Source: Drosophila pseudoobscura (Eukaryota > Arthropoda > Insecta > Diptera > Drosophilidae). Taken from it: a DNA stretch of 64,000 nucleotides. Under the pieces are notes generated by a model that was not told the DNA's origin, ran no database searches, and saw nothing but the letters and a program-made list of their open reading frames with translations. Numbering within the stretch: position 1 is the first letter of the stretch; every line of letters begins with the position of its first letter. Below are positions 1-9,132 of the stretch, one piece after another. The translations under genes were made by a program, and so were the position numbers. The stretch lies in NCBI RefSeq assembly GCF_009870125.1, contig NC_046680.1:4216001-4280000 (forward strand). The letters are read 5' to 3'.

Positions 1-392
1 TGCTTAGTCCAAATACTGATACCTTCAACACTGCGCCGATACTCAGTCCCAGAGCTAGGCCAAGGAGCGATCCCTTCTGCACTCCGCTCCCGAAGGCATC
101 CACTCTGCCCCGGAAAGAAGCAAACCTTAATCCAGTGCCCTTGAAGACGGCCTCAACACAAGCGAGAATTACCGAGAAAGAAATTCTCAGCAAGGACAAC
201 CCGTTCCTGGACGCCATAAAGCGGCATGATGTTACGCCAACCCGCAGCTCAAAGACGACGCGCAGACGCCCAGTAGTCAGAACTGGGACGGGCACGGCTT
301 TGCGGACGCAGGCGGTGATGCAGCTGCTCAAGCACCGGCAGGAGCAGGCAGTGGGAGCCGACTCGGAAGTGAAGCGCCCACCACAGCTATGA
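1..392 (+). CDS. 3' coding exon of an unidentified gene (5' end outside window)
   Basis: The reading frame is open from the window edge to a TGA at 390-392 and encodes about 129 residues rich in Pro, Thr, Arg and Ser (for example TTRRRPVVRTGTGTALRTQ). It has no transmembrane segment or recognisable domain and looks like a basic, disordered tail. A poly(A) signal lies 24 bases after the stop, so a transcript can end here. A possible splice donor (GCG|GTGATG) at 314/315 is in phase with an acceptor at 1037/1038, giving a second possible C-terminus. I do not recognise the protein. That it is coding rests on frame length, basic composition and the poly(A) signal. Confidence 0.65.
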   Translation, partial: LSPNTDTFNTAPILSPRARPRSDPFCTPLPKASTLPRKEANLNPVPLKTASTQARITEKEILSKDNPFLDAIKRHDVTPTRSSKTTRRRPVVRTGTGTALRTQAVMQLLKHRQEQAVGADSEVKRPPQL

Positions 393-415
393 AAATTTGC
401 AATTCTTTTTGTTTG

Positions 416-421
416 AATAAA
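416..421 (+). terminator. Poly(A) signal AATAAA, proximal 3' end of the first gene
   Basis: AATAAA lies 24 bases after the stop codon at 390-392. It would end the short form of the first gene's transcript. Confidence 0.5.
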
Positions 422-1037
422 TTTGCGAATGGAATTATGCATATGAGAATACGAGAAACGAAAGCAAGTTCGTTTATTTATAAACAATTTCGCTTTGTCT
501 TTATTTTGTGTTGCGATTTGTGTGCGCACGCCTGTGTGCGGCACGCGCCTAGCGCATGTTCGAGCGTGCCAGAGCCAGAGCAACGATGCCGAAGAGATGT
601 GAACTTTGGCGGCAACGAGGACAGGCTGAGTGCGTCTCGGGATTATAGGCCGCATCGGAGGCTTATCCGTGGAAATTTTGACGTCACGAGAGGGACAAAG
701 ATTGCAGCACAACGGCGTCGTTAGTGGTGAGAATGAGATCGGCTGTCCCTATTTAATCAGCTATTACATCGACCCCAGGCCACTCTCGTTTAATCAGTTC
801 AATGAACGTGTTTGGGCCTGTGTGTGGGGTAATCGGTGGCATGAACCGGTTGACAACGGCCCCGGTCGCAGTTTCTTTGCTGCGTAGTAAACGAGACAGA
901 CACTGGGCTGGGCACTGGGCCAATTATATAGCGGCACTTGTTTGTTTGGCCTTCTAAAAATACTCGTATCTACAAAATTTAGAGAGCCGTGTGAGATGGT
1001 ACCGCTTCTAATCGTGTTTTTTCCTAATCTCTTGCAG

Positions 1038-1229
1038 GCGCCGCCGCTATCTGCGCAGGCCTCGACGAACTGCAGCCATGCGTACACCACGAGCTCGTCC
1101 AGCTCCAACCGTGTGGTGACGCGCTCGGCCACCATGCTAGCGCTTTTCGGCATCGCCCTCTCCTCGTTCAGCCTGAAGCAGCTGCTAGCCAAGAAGCACA
1201 GCAAGCACAATGCCCTGCGCAAGCTTTAA
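1038..1229 (+). CDS. Possible alternative last coding exon of the first gene
   Basis: A pyrimidine-rich acceptor (CTCTTGCAG) ends at 1037. The frame from 1038 stays open to TAA at 1227-1229 and encodes 63 residues: a Ser/Thr-rich stretch, then a hydrophobic segment (MLALFGIALSSFSLKQLL), then a basic end (AKKHSKHNALRKL). Joined in phase to the upstream exon at 314, it would replace the last 25 residues of the short form with a tail carrying a possible membrane anchor. The splice is inferred from sequence signals only. The donor is not a strong consensus, so this could instead follow another upstream exon. Confidence 0.45.
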   Translation, partial: APPLSAQASTNCSHAYTTSSSSSNRVVTRSATMLALFGIALSSFSLKQLLAKKHSKHNALRKL

Positions 1230-2423
1230 AGAGGAGGATGTCCCTGCAGAAACAGACGGAAACGATGTTGGGCTAACATCGGAAGCAAAGGAATAGCGAG
1301 GAGGCCAGCCGCCATGTCCTGTAGTCATACAATCTGCCATTATATATCCATTATCCATTATCATTACAACATTCACACTGTACATTTCTTAAGTTAAGTC
1401 ACCCGATCGCAAAACTCAACAAACAGGCATGACCGCGAGGCAGTTTATTTTGTACCAACTTTTGTTTAAATGCTGCACCTATAACATGCATATATTGTAG
1501 CTATACTTTCTATACTGTTCAGACCACTCGCAGCGATTTCGCATGCAGCGCCAACAAGGAATACAATTTGTGATAATCGTGTAGTGTATGAAAAAATACA
1601 GAAGGATGTACGGTTGAGGAGGATAGAAAATTTCTAAATTTCCGCTTACCATTTGATTTTTTGATCCCCGTTTAGTTTTTACATATGTATATTTATATAT
1701 ATTTAGTTACAAATTGTATGTAAATCGGAAGCAACTAAAACCAGAGAAGCGACTAAGTAGGAAGGGATATACTCGTACATACATTATTGACACCGTTGGA
1801 CAGTGAATCGCTGAATCGCAGGCTGTGTGCGCTTCAGGTGCAACAGTATCCAATCAACAAATTAGTCTTAGTTCCATATTCTAATAAATGCAATTTATTC
1901 AATATGGAATGTCTCGTTTATTACTATATTATTATATTATATTTATACATTACTGTTTTATTCAGATATCCCTTAGTCCTATTTAATAATGTTTCCTGTA
2001 CAACGTAACAACAACTTAATGGATGGCCCGTGAGAACATAACAAAGTTAATCGAACAGTGGCATTATATTGCGTATGGCATCGAATAATAATGCTTTGAT
2101 TAAACTTATACTGATTAAATCTATTATACATATGTATACATGTACATTTAATCGAAAAAGTCCGACGGGAAATGGAGCAGAGACATTTTAGAGAGTTAAA
2201 ACCTCTTAAAACATAAAAAAACACAAATCTTCATAAACTGATGATTTATAAAAATACCTCACATTGATGTATCTAAATAATTGAATGTGTTCGCAGCTTC
2301 GATTAAACTCGATCGACACCTTACTATGTGGCATCTTGTTTATGGGAACTCGGCCTTTGTATAATTGTGATCCAAGTTGATGTTATCTACGACATCAGGA
2401 TAGATGGATATGGTGGGTGTACG
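1230..2423. other. 3' UTR of the distal form, then AT-rich spacer
   Basis: After the stop at 1229 there is non-coding AT-rich sequence. An AATAAA at 1883-1888 is the likely distal poly(A) site of the first gene. From there to 2423 I see only short chance frames. The convergent THAP gene on the minus strand ends at 2424. Confidence 0.5.
1883..1888 (+). terminator. Poly(A) signal AATAAA, distal 3' end of the first gene
   Basis: AATAAA followed by TG/T-rich sequence, about 650 bases after the stop at 1229. This is a reasonable 3' end for the distal exon transcript. Confidence 0.45.
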
Positions 2424-3342
2424 CTAGGTGTAATTGTGAACCAGGTTGATCGCATCAATGACCTCGAGCAGATGGGACATGGCCTGCTCTGTTGCGCTCC
2501 GCTGGGCAGTCTGATTCGCTGCGCTCGCGGTTCGGTTCCGCTCACGGGCTTCCCAGTACTGCATTGTCCGCACAGAGGGTAGTGGATAGTTCCTTCTCAG
2601 CAGGATGTTGCAGACACTTCTGCTGGCCGCATACAGATTATGCGCTTCTATTAGGTCCGCCCTGGGCCACACGATACGCCTGTCATTCTGAATCTTTTCG
2701 ATTTGGGCCGGGGAGAATATCCTCTCCAAATTTGTAACGAGTTGTCCATAGAGGTCATTCGATTTGTCCAGCTGCCGTTGCAGTCTCTCCGTGTCCCTTT
2801 CGCTGGTCTGGATGGACAGATTCATTATTAAGTTGTCGCGTTTCAGTTCGGAGCTGCAAAAACAGTGAAATTAAATTGGGATATGCAATGATTTTGATCC
2901 CTACTTTTCCTTCTCCAAGACCTTAAGGTAGCCATCGGCGTCCACCACCTGTACTTGCAGACACTCCTCCGCAGGCAGTTCCTCAAATTCGTAATCACTC
3001 TCCGACTCCTCTGGCTGGTTCCTGGCAGGCTCTTTATCGTATTGCACCATTAGAGTTTCCTCGTTTGTCTCTGGTGGCAGCAAATGCTCCTCAACTATTT
3101 CTAAATCCATATCTTGATGCGATTGCAGGCTGGGCACAGCTTCTGGCTTTAGTTTGAGGGGTGTCAGATATCCACAGACCCCCCGATCCAGCCGCAAATC
3201 CCTTTCATTGGGTAATTTATGTCGTCAATTCGGCGGCAGAAGAGGGTCCACTGAAGGCGCAGCTTTGAATCGATGGGAAATCTGAAGGAGCTCTGGCTGC
3301 TTCCCGTCAGGGGGGTCCTGCACTCCTCGACGGCGCAAAACA
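2424..3342 (-). CDS. THAP-domain protein derived from a P-element-type transposase (frame break in the THAP domain)
   Basis: Minus strand. The first part begins MFCAVEECRTP with Cys pair C3/C8, then FRFP and W, the usual spacing of a THAP zinc-dependent DNA-binding module. The module's end (PLKLKPEAVPSL) is in another frame from about 3197, so the expected CxxHF piece is lost or disrupted. Next come an acidic linker and an intron at 2904-2854 (GTAGGG to TTTGCAG; joins in phase through VLEKENSELKRDN), a coiled coil, and a segment with FSPAQIEKIQ, IVWPRADLIEAHNLYAAS and NYPLPSVRTMQYW. That order matches the helical region after the coiled coil of P transposases and THAP9. The protein stops at VHNYT before any RNase-H catalytic core. 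It is therefore probably a domesticated DNA-binding/oligomerisation fragment. Exons: about 3342-3198 (frame uncertain), 3197-2905, 2853-2424. Confidence 0.7.
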
Positions 3343-3698
3343 TATTCGTTTTGGTATTAAAACGGATTTTCTATTTCTATGTATATTTTATATTTTTATA
3401 TTTTCTATTGCACTCTTTTGGGCTCCAGTGACGTCAGCTGTGCGGGCGAGCAGTGTTGGGCAACGGTGCGGCAACGTCAAAACCATATGAAAAAACTATT
3501 CCACAAATGGGTGACGTGCCCGTGCCATCAGCATCGACAATTGTTATTATATTTGGTTAACTGGAAACGGCCAAGCCACTGGCCAAATCAAATCAAATGC
3601 AGTAGACGCCTCCCCGGAGAACAACGGAGCTGCAGTGAGCACACAGATTGATTGTTTGTCGCTAGTGGCGACAGGGACAGGTGGTACGACAGAGAAGA
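3343..3698. promoter_or_regulatory. Divergent promoter region between the THAP gene and dymeclin
   Basis: About 356 bases separate the two divergent start codons. I see no TATA box near either start. A palindromic TGACGTCA (a CRE/ATF-type site) lies at about 3429-3436 beside an E-box-like CAGCTG. A TATA-less bidirectional promoter suits a housekeeping trafficking gene. Function is inferred. Confidence 0.45.
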
Positions 3699-6074
3699 AT
3701 GGGTATCAACGTCAGCCGGACGGCGGACCTGGGGTCCAACGAGTGGCTGCAGCGGTTCGTTGGGCGACACCACATTGCACACGATGACGAGGCCTTCTGG
3801 AACGGACTTCTCAACTACAACATTGTGTTGCCGGAGAACAGGTGCGTACTGGGCGGGTGCTGGAAGTGTGTAAACGTCATCAAGCGGTCTGGTTAACGTT
3901 TCTTCGTTTTTTTCAGCCAGGACCAGCTAAACCTGGACAGCCGGCTGGAGACGCTATGTCAGTCGTTTATCGGTAATAATCTGAAGACTGGCAACTTCGG
4001 CTCCCTGGTCACTGTGTTCCTGGAAAAGACCAGCGAGCTGCTGTCGCTGTCTGACCAAGAGAGCAACATGCATGTGTGGCAGACCTTCAATGCCCTCTTC
4101 ATCATTCGCACCTTGGTCAAGTACATCAATGAAACGGGCTCCGAGTTCCAGCTGCTGCAGCACTTCGAGGCGCTGCCCAGCGCAGAGCTTGTGCAGGCGG
4201 CCGTTGAGCTGCAGCAACAGACGCCAGCGGAGAGTGCCACCATTGCCATCGAGGCCACAGAGCAGGCAGCGGCTGCCGCCGCATCAGCGCCTGTCTTCGT
4301 GGACGGCGCCAAGTTCGAGACCTTTATTGATGCCTTGGTGAACCTAATCGTAGTGATACCCGTCAAGGAGTTCACCTACCACTTGCACCTGGAGGCTGTC
4401 AATATGCTTATCACGCTGCTGTCGGTGCATCTGTTTGCGCAGCAGCCCACGGAGAAATCGATAGTCTTTCGCACGGTCTTCAAGTGCCAGCACGCCAACG
4501 TGCTGATGTCGGCCCTGCTGCATTTTGTGGCGCGCATGGTGGAGGTGCCGCATACCATGTTCGGCTCCAGCTCAGCAGGTTCCATCGTCTTCGGCATCGC
4601 TGAATCGCTGCTATCCATCTTCACGTTCCGCAAGCAGCAGGATGTGCTGAAGGCAAGCAACGCCGTTGGCGGAGAGCTTTCGCTGCAATTTCGCACCCAC
4701 TATCCGCTGGCCAACCAGAGTCTACTGCTCATCCTTATACTGACAAACCACTGCACGGCCCAGGAGAATGCCTATCGCGCCAGTCTCTTTGGCTGCGCCG
4801 ACTCCAAGGACTCGCCCAAGCAGGGAACGGTGTCCTTCCAGATTGACTTCTCGGCCGTGTACGAGACACTTTGCCGCATTGTCACCATTGACCAGGCCAC
4901 GCTGCTGCTCTATCTGCTGCTCCATCGGAATGAGCGCTTCTACAGGTTCGTCATGCAGCAGCAAGACCTGGAACAGTTGGTCATCCCCATTCTGCAGACT
5001 CTGTACAATGCCCCCGACAGCAACTCCCATCACATATACATGTCACTGATTGTACTCCTCATTCTGAGCGAAGACGAGGGCTTCAATAAGAACGTGCACA
5101 CAATTGTATGTTGTACCTGTCACATGCTCTCCTCCCATCCCATCTTATCCGCGTGCTATTTCCATACTGTTTCCAGATGCTGAAGAATATCACGTGGTAC
5201 ACGGAGCGCAGCATATCGGAGATATCGCTAGGCGGCATTCTTATCCTGATCGTCATCCGCACCATACAGTACAACATGCTGAAGATGCGCGACAAGTACT
5301 TGCACACCAATTGCCTGGCAGCTCTGGCCAACATGTCCGGACACTTCCGAGCCCTCCATCCATATGTGGCGCAACGCTTGGTCTCGCTGTTCGAGACACT
5401 GGCACGGAAGCACACGCGACTGGATGCCCAGCTCAAGGAGCCAGCCGACAGCGCCGTGTTTGTCAATGTCGTCACTACGGCCGAGGATATGCTTCAAGAC
5501 CTGAGCGTACTGGAGGAGGTGCTGCGCATGGTATTGGAAATCCTCAACTCCTGTCTTACAAATCAGCTTGTGTATTGTCCGAACCTGGTCTACACGCTGC
5601 TGTACAAGCGCAGTGTCTTTGAGGGCTTCCGCAGTCATCACGCTTTCCAGGATGTCGTCCAGAATATCGACATGGTAAGTTATACTCTTTAAAAACATAT
5701 TCAATTAAAATGATTTATCCCTTTCCCTTTTCAGGTGGTGGGCTTCTTCTCATCTCGTTTGCAGCGCGTGCAAGAGCAGCGCGGCGAACTGGGGGTCAAT
5801 GAGGTGCTCGAGGTGATATCGAAAGGTGCCAGCCAATGGTCCAGCGATCGGCTGAGGGTAAGTGAGCCTTTAAGCCAATGAGAGAGATATGTGCTTCATG
5901 AGTTTTTATGGCTTATTATTGCAGAAGTTTCCTGATCTTAAGTTTAAGTACGTTGAGGAGGATGCACCCGAGGAGTTCTTCATTCCATATGTCTGGACGC
6001 TGGTCTGCAAGTATGGCTGCGTGCACTTCAGCTCGGAGAGCATAAAGACCGTCACCACGGACATTGCCTGCTAA
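3699..6074 (+). CDS. Dym: Dymeclin (Golgi-associated trafficking protein), complete
   Basis: Five exons with consensus splice sites: 3699-3841, 3917-5105, 5177-5674, 5735-5857 and 5925-6074. They join in phase to a 700-residue product, close to the size of human dymeclin (about 670). The start at 3699 was chosen over an upstream ATG in frame because it gives [12 protein letters not shown], an N-myristoylation signal with Gly2 and Ser6 as in the family, followed by the conserved [11 protein letters not shown]. The rest is a leucine-rich helical, HEAT-like fold with hydrophobic stretches and no catalytic motif. Dymeclin is a peripheral protein shuttling between cytosol and Golgi; in humans its loss causes Dyggve-Melchior-Clausen dysplasia. 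The melanogaster counterpart is CG8230. I see no frameshift or truncation. Confidence 0.95.
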
Positions 6075-6949
6075 TATTTGTCCACGCTCCCCACGCACAC
6101 TCTTCTTATTCGCTTCTCCTATCCATGAAGCACATCTGATCTATGTATATGTCATCTACTAAGACAGAGCCTGGCTCGCACCTATGTATGCCTAATGCAC
6201 TAATTCAAGCCAAAAGGTCAAACTGTTGTATCGAAAGAAAAACGAAAAACACATCTCGAACGTTGACGATAAATGGAAACAAAGCTGGACAAGCGATCTA
6301 ATGATAATACCTAGAGCAAGTAACGCTATTGTATGTTAACCGTCAATCCAATCGGAAATTGTTCAAACCACATAACATATGATAATATTTAGCTGCGCTG
6401 ACAAACGGAGCATACCTATGGATGTTGAGCGGCAGAAACGAAATCGATAAAAAGTATATACACATATTGAAGAAAAGGATAATATATATATCTATATATA
6501 TATATATAAATATACCTATATATGTATACATAAACATAGATATATTTACATTGCGTATTTTAGTCTATGGATAATGATATATTATTGTATTTAGCAATTG
6601 GAAAAGTCGATAAATTATATAATAACTAAAGTTTATCATTCTCGTGCCCCTCTGTCTTTCTGTATTTAATTCTATATCAGCGCTTGGATAAGATAACTTT
6701 CTGGGTGGCAAATCCTAATGTGTTACCAAATTTTCTTATCTTCGCGTAGACAGTACGTCTATTCCATTAGATAAAGTTGCTTATAAACCCACACGTTGGA
6801 TAGTCTTAGAAACAATATCTGTGGCACAGTGAGGTCCATGAAAGTACTACATCTAATACAAAAAATTCTCGTGTCACGGTGTACACTTGTACATTTAGCA
6901 AATAGGTATGTAATTCCTGTTTAAATCGTACTAATATAAAAAATCTTTA
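6075..6949. other. Dymeclin 3' UTR and AT-rich spacer
   Basis: Non-coding and strongly AT-rich, with a TATA-repeat block at about 6481-6520. I found no clear AATAAA close to the stop codon and no protein-like frame. Confidence 0.5.
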
Positions 6950-7254
6950 GGGTCTGTGTAGTTAGGTACGGCCGCAAAGCATTGTTTCGCTCAACCATTC
7001 CTTCATACTCCGGCGACATCCCTTTGCCATCCCTGCCATCAGAAGCTTCCGCATTATTGTTGCACAAAACTTAGTGGTTGCATCCCATACCTTGGGATGC
7101 GCTACAATAAGTGGCACGACCCATTTGTGGGTCCAGCGTCTTTAATCTATTCATACTACTCCTTTCGCTTACACCTCTGCATCACTGTTCTTCGTGGTGT
7201 CGTGTATCTCCTTCCTCTCCCGTATCAGCTCCTTGAGCGGAATTGGCGCAGTGA
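6950..7254 (-). mobile_element. Older R1/LOA-like LINE fragment (C-terminal end and 3' UTR), broken
   Basis: Read on the minus strand, separate frames give PIPLKELIRERKEIHD, RWTHKWVVPLI and WDATTKFCATIMRKL. They occur in the order found at the C-terminus of R1-type LINE polyproteins, and the last two match RWTHQLIPSI and WEATSCFAATIMREL of the element at 7264-8573. A shared 3' UTR motif (GGTACGGCCG followed by an AAGCA.TG.TTC block) occurs at 6965 and again at 7366. Frame shifts between the blocks show it is old and dead. Its upper end coincides with the insertion point of the younger copy. Confidence 0.6.
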
Positions 7255-7263
7255 TGACTATTT
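7255..7263. repeat. Left copy of 9-bp target-site duplication (TGACTATTT)
   Basis: Identical to 8574-8582 and directly adjoining the T-run that is the poly(A) tail of the minus-strand LINE. Confidence 0.7.
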
Positions 7264-8573
7264 TTTTTTTTTTAATTCCATTTAATTGCTCGTATTTACA
7301 ACTTATTTTATACTTAAAGCAAACTACATATATTAAAGGTTAGGCTATGCAAGCCCAACATGTGTGGTACGGCCGTGAAGCAATGCTTCACACATGTGCA
7401 GGCTTCGTTTAGACTAACTGGACTCTTGTCTGGTGCTCAACAGCGCGCAGTTCCCTCATAATGGTCGCCGCGAAGCAGCTCGTCGCCTCCCAGTTTTCCG
7501 GGGACAGGAGCATGCACGGCACCAAGCTCTGCTTGACTACGGCTCCACCCAGCGCTTCTTCTAGCCGCTGGCGCTGCGCTGCGAACCTGCCACACGAAAA
7601 TATCGCATGCTCGGCATCCTCCTCCACGTAGTGCCCGCGCGAAGAGCATTCTGCGGAGTCCGCGTGTCCGAAGCGATGAAGGTAGCTTCGGAAGCAGCCG
7701 TGACCACTGAGGAGCTGAGTCAGGTAAAAGTTGACCTGCCCGTGCTTCCTGCTTACCCACGCGTCGATGGACGGGATAAGCTGGTGGGTCCAACGCCCCT
7801 TAGTGGTCGTGTCCCAGCGCTGTTGCCACCTTCTGAGACTCTCCTGTCTGCACGCCGTGCGTACCTGCCTTTTCGCCGCCGCGTCCATTCCTCTGCCATG
7901 TGTTTCCTGGTAGTATGTGCTGGTAGTATGTACTATGCCCGCGATCACGTGTGCTGCCTCGTCCGAGACCGTTCGGAAGGCACTGGTGATCCGAATCGAA
8001 GAGAGGCGGCCAAGTGCTCCCGAAAGCAGAGACGTGTGTCCACCAGGACACCAAGGTATTTAATAGCGCGCTTAGACGAGACCAGGGTACCTGCCACTGA
8101 GATGTTGGCCGTCTCAACTTTCTTCCGGCTGGATACCAGCACTGCCTCTGTTTTGTGGGGTGCGAGTTCGAGCCCGACCAGGTCCAGCCACTGTTGAATG
8201 CGCGCTATCGTTTGGTTACAGGTCGTTTCCACGACGGACAGGTCTTTTGCCACCACTAGAACAGCCACATCGTCTGCAAAGCCCACCATGTGTACTCCGT
8301 GGGGGAGGCTGAGTCGCAAGATGCCGTCATAGATTGCGTTCCACAGAGTGGGGCCAAGCACTGAACCCAGCGGGACGCCTGCCGATACCTCGTATTCCTC
8401 CGTGTCAGCCTGCGTGTCGTACAAAAGCAGCCTTCCCTCAAAGTAACTTTTTACCATCCGCTGCAGGTACCTGGGTGTGTCGAAACTCTCCAGCGCCCTT
8501 AGGATGCAGCTCCACCTCGCCGTGTTGAACGCGTTCTTAATGTCCAAAGTGACTACTAGGCAATACTCTTTGT
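7264..8573 (-). mobile_element. 5'-truncated, internally deleted R1/LOA-clade non-LTR retrotransposon
   Basis: Minus strand. The body starts inside reverse-transcriptase motif A (VVTLDIKNAFNTARW). It continues through GVPLGSVLGPTLWN, the catalytic FADDVAVLVVA and YLGVLVD, then after a junction near 8005-8012 changes frame and resumes at RITSAFRTVSDEAAHVIAGI. It ends with the C-terminal Cys/His region (YVEEDAEHAIFSCGRF) and a stop at 7409. In R1-type elements about 60 residues separate the two blocks, so the frame change is best explained by an internal deletion. A tail of about ten A residues lies at 7264-7273. The endonuclease and gag parts are absent. Together with the 9-bp duplication this is a standard 5'-truncated insertion by target-primed reverse transcription. 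The copy cannot be autonomous. Confidence 0.85.
7409..8547 (-). pseudogene. Reverse-transcriptase/C-terminal reading frame of the LINE, interrupted
   Basis: Two overlapping frames, 8547-7945 (RT palm with FADD and thumb) and 7948-7409 (C-terminal helical and zinc-knuckle part), together cover the remains of ORF2. The RT catalytic Asp pair is intact, but fingers motifs, endonuclease and start codon are missing and the frame is broken. No functional product is expected. Confidence 0.8.
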
Positions 8574-8582
8574 TGACTATTT
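8574..8582. repeat. Right copy of 9-bp target-site duplication (TGACTATTT)
   Basis: Identical to 7255-7263; flanks the truncated 5' end of the minus-strand LINE. Confidence 0.7.
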
Positions 8583-8769
8583 GTATGTGTGTGTGTGTGC
8601 TACGTGTTTTATGACTTTAAAAGGTTTCTATACAGAGAGAAGACAACGTTAACAAGTTCATTGAGCATTTACATTCGCTTCTTTTCTTCTTCTTTCATTA
8701 GAGCACGAGACATTTTCTTGATATTCCGCTCATCTGAAAGTGCTGATTGATGACATGTGTTGCTCATCA

Positions 8770-8956
8770 GGAAAAGTGCACCTACATACCAGAAATTGAG
8801 ACACCACCAGAACCATGGAACGGCTTGCTCATCGGCACGGATCCAAATTCAAACATGTTCCATGCCCATTCGGACATTCAATTCATGCTACAGAAAGACA
8901 TTGTTTGGAGGAGCAGAAATAGTTCTCAGCCCTGCGGAAAATGGTTTGCCGGGTAA
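8770..8956 (+). pseudogene. Orphan exon-like open frame, unidentified
   Basis: From an acceptor-like CTCATCAG at 8762-8769 to a donor-like GG|GTAAGT at 8952 the frame is open for about 61 residues of ordinary protein composition (EKCTYIPEIETPPEPWNGLL, FHAHSDIQFMLQKDIVWRS, SQPCGKWF). The third codon positions look like coding DNA. I found no in-frame exon on either side: the next candidate block (9071-9132) does not join in phase. I do not recognise the family. It may be a stranded exon of a decayed or duplicated gene, or one exon of a gene whose other exons I cannot see. Confidence 0.4.
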
Positions 8957-9132
8957 GTTAGTGATACCATAATGTTTTGATTTTGAGCAAAGATAAAACT
9001 ATCATAAGGATTTCGAATTCATTGAGTGAAAATTAAATGGCTTTCCCAAATGAGTGTTTTCTAGAAAACATTCAGAATAACAGAATGTTATCTTCAGAGA
9101 ACGAAGCTTTAGACACTCTTGGAGATTCTATT

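Noticed and set aside
7607-8197. A 196-codon plus-strand frame across the LINE
   Set aside because: It is the antisense shadow of the reverse-transcriptase frame; composition and motifs fit the minus strand only.
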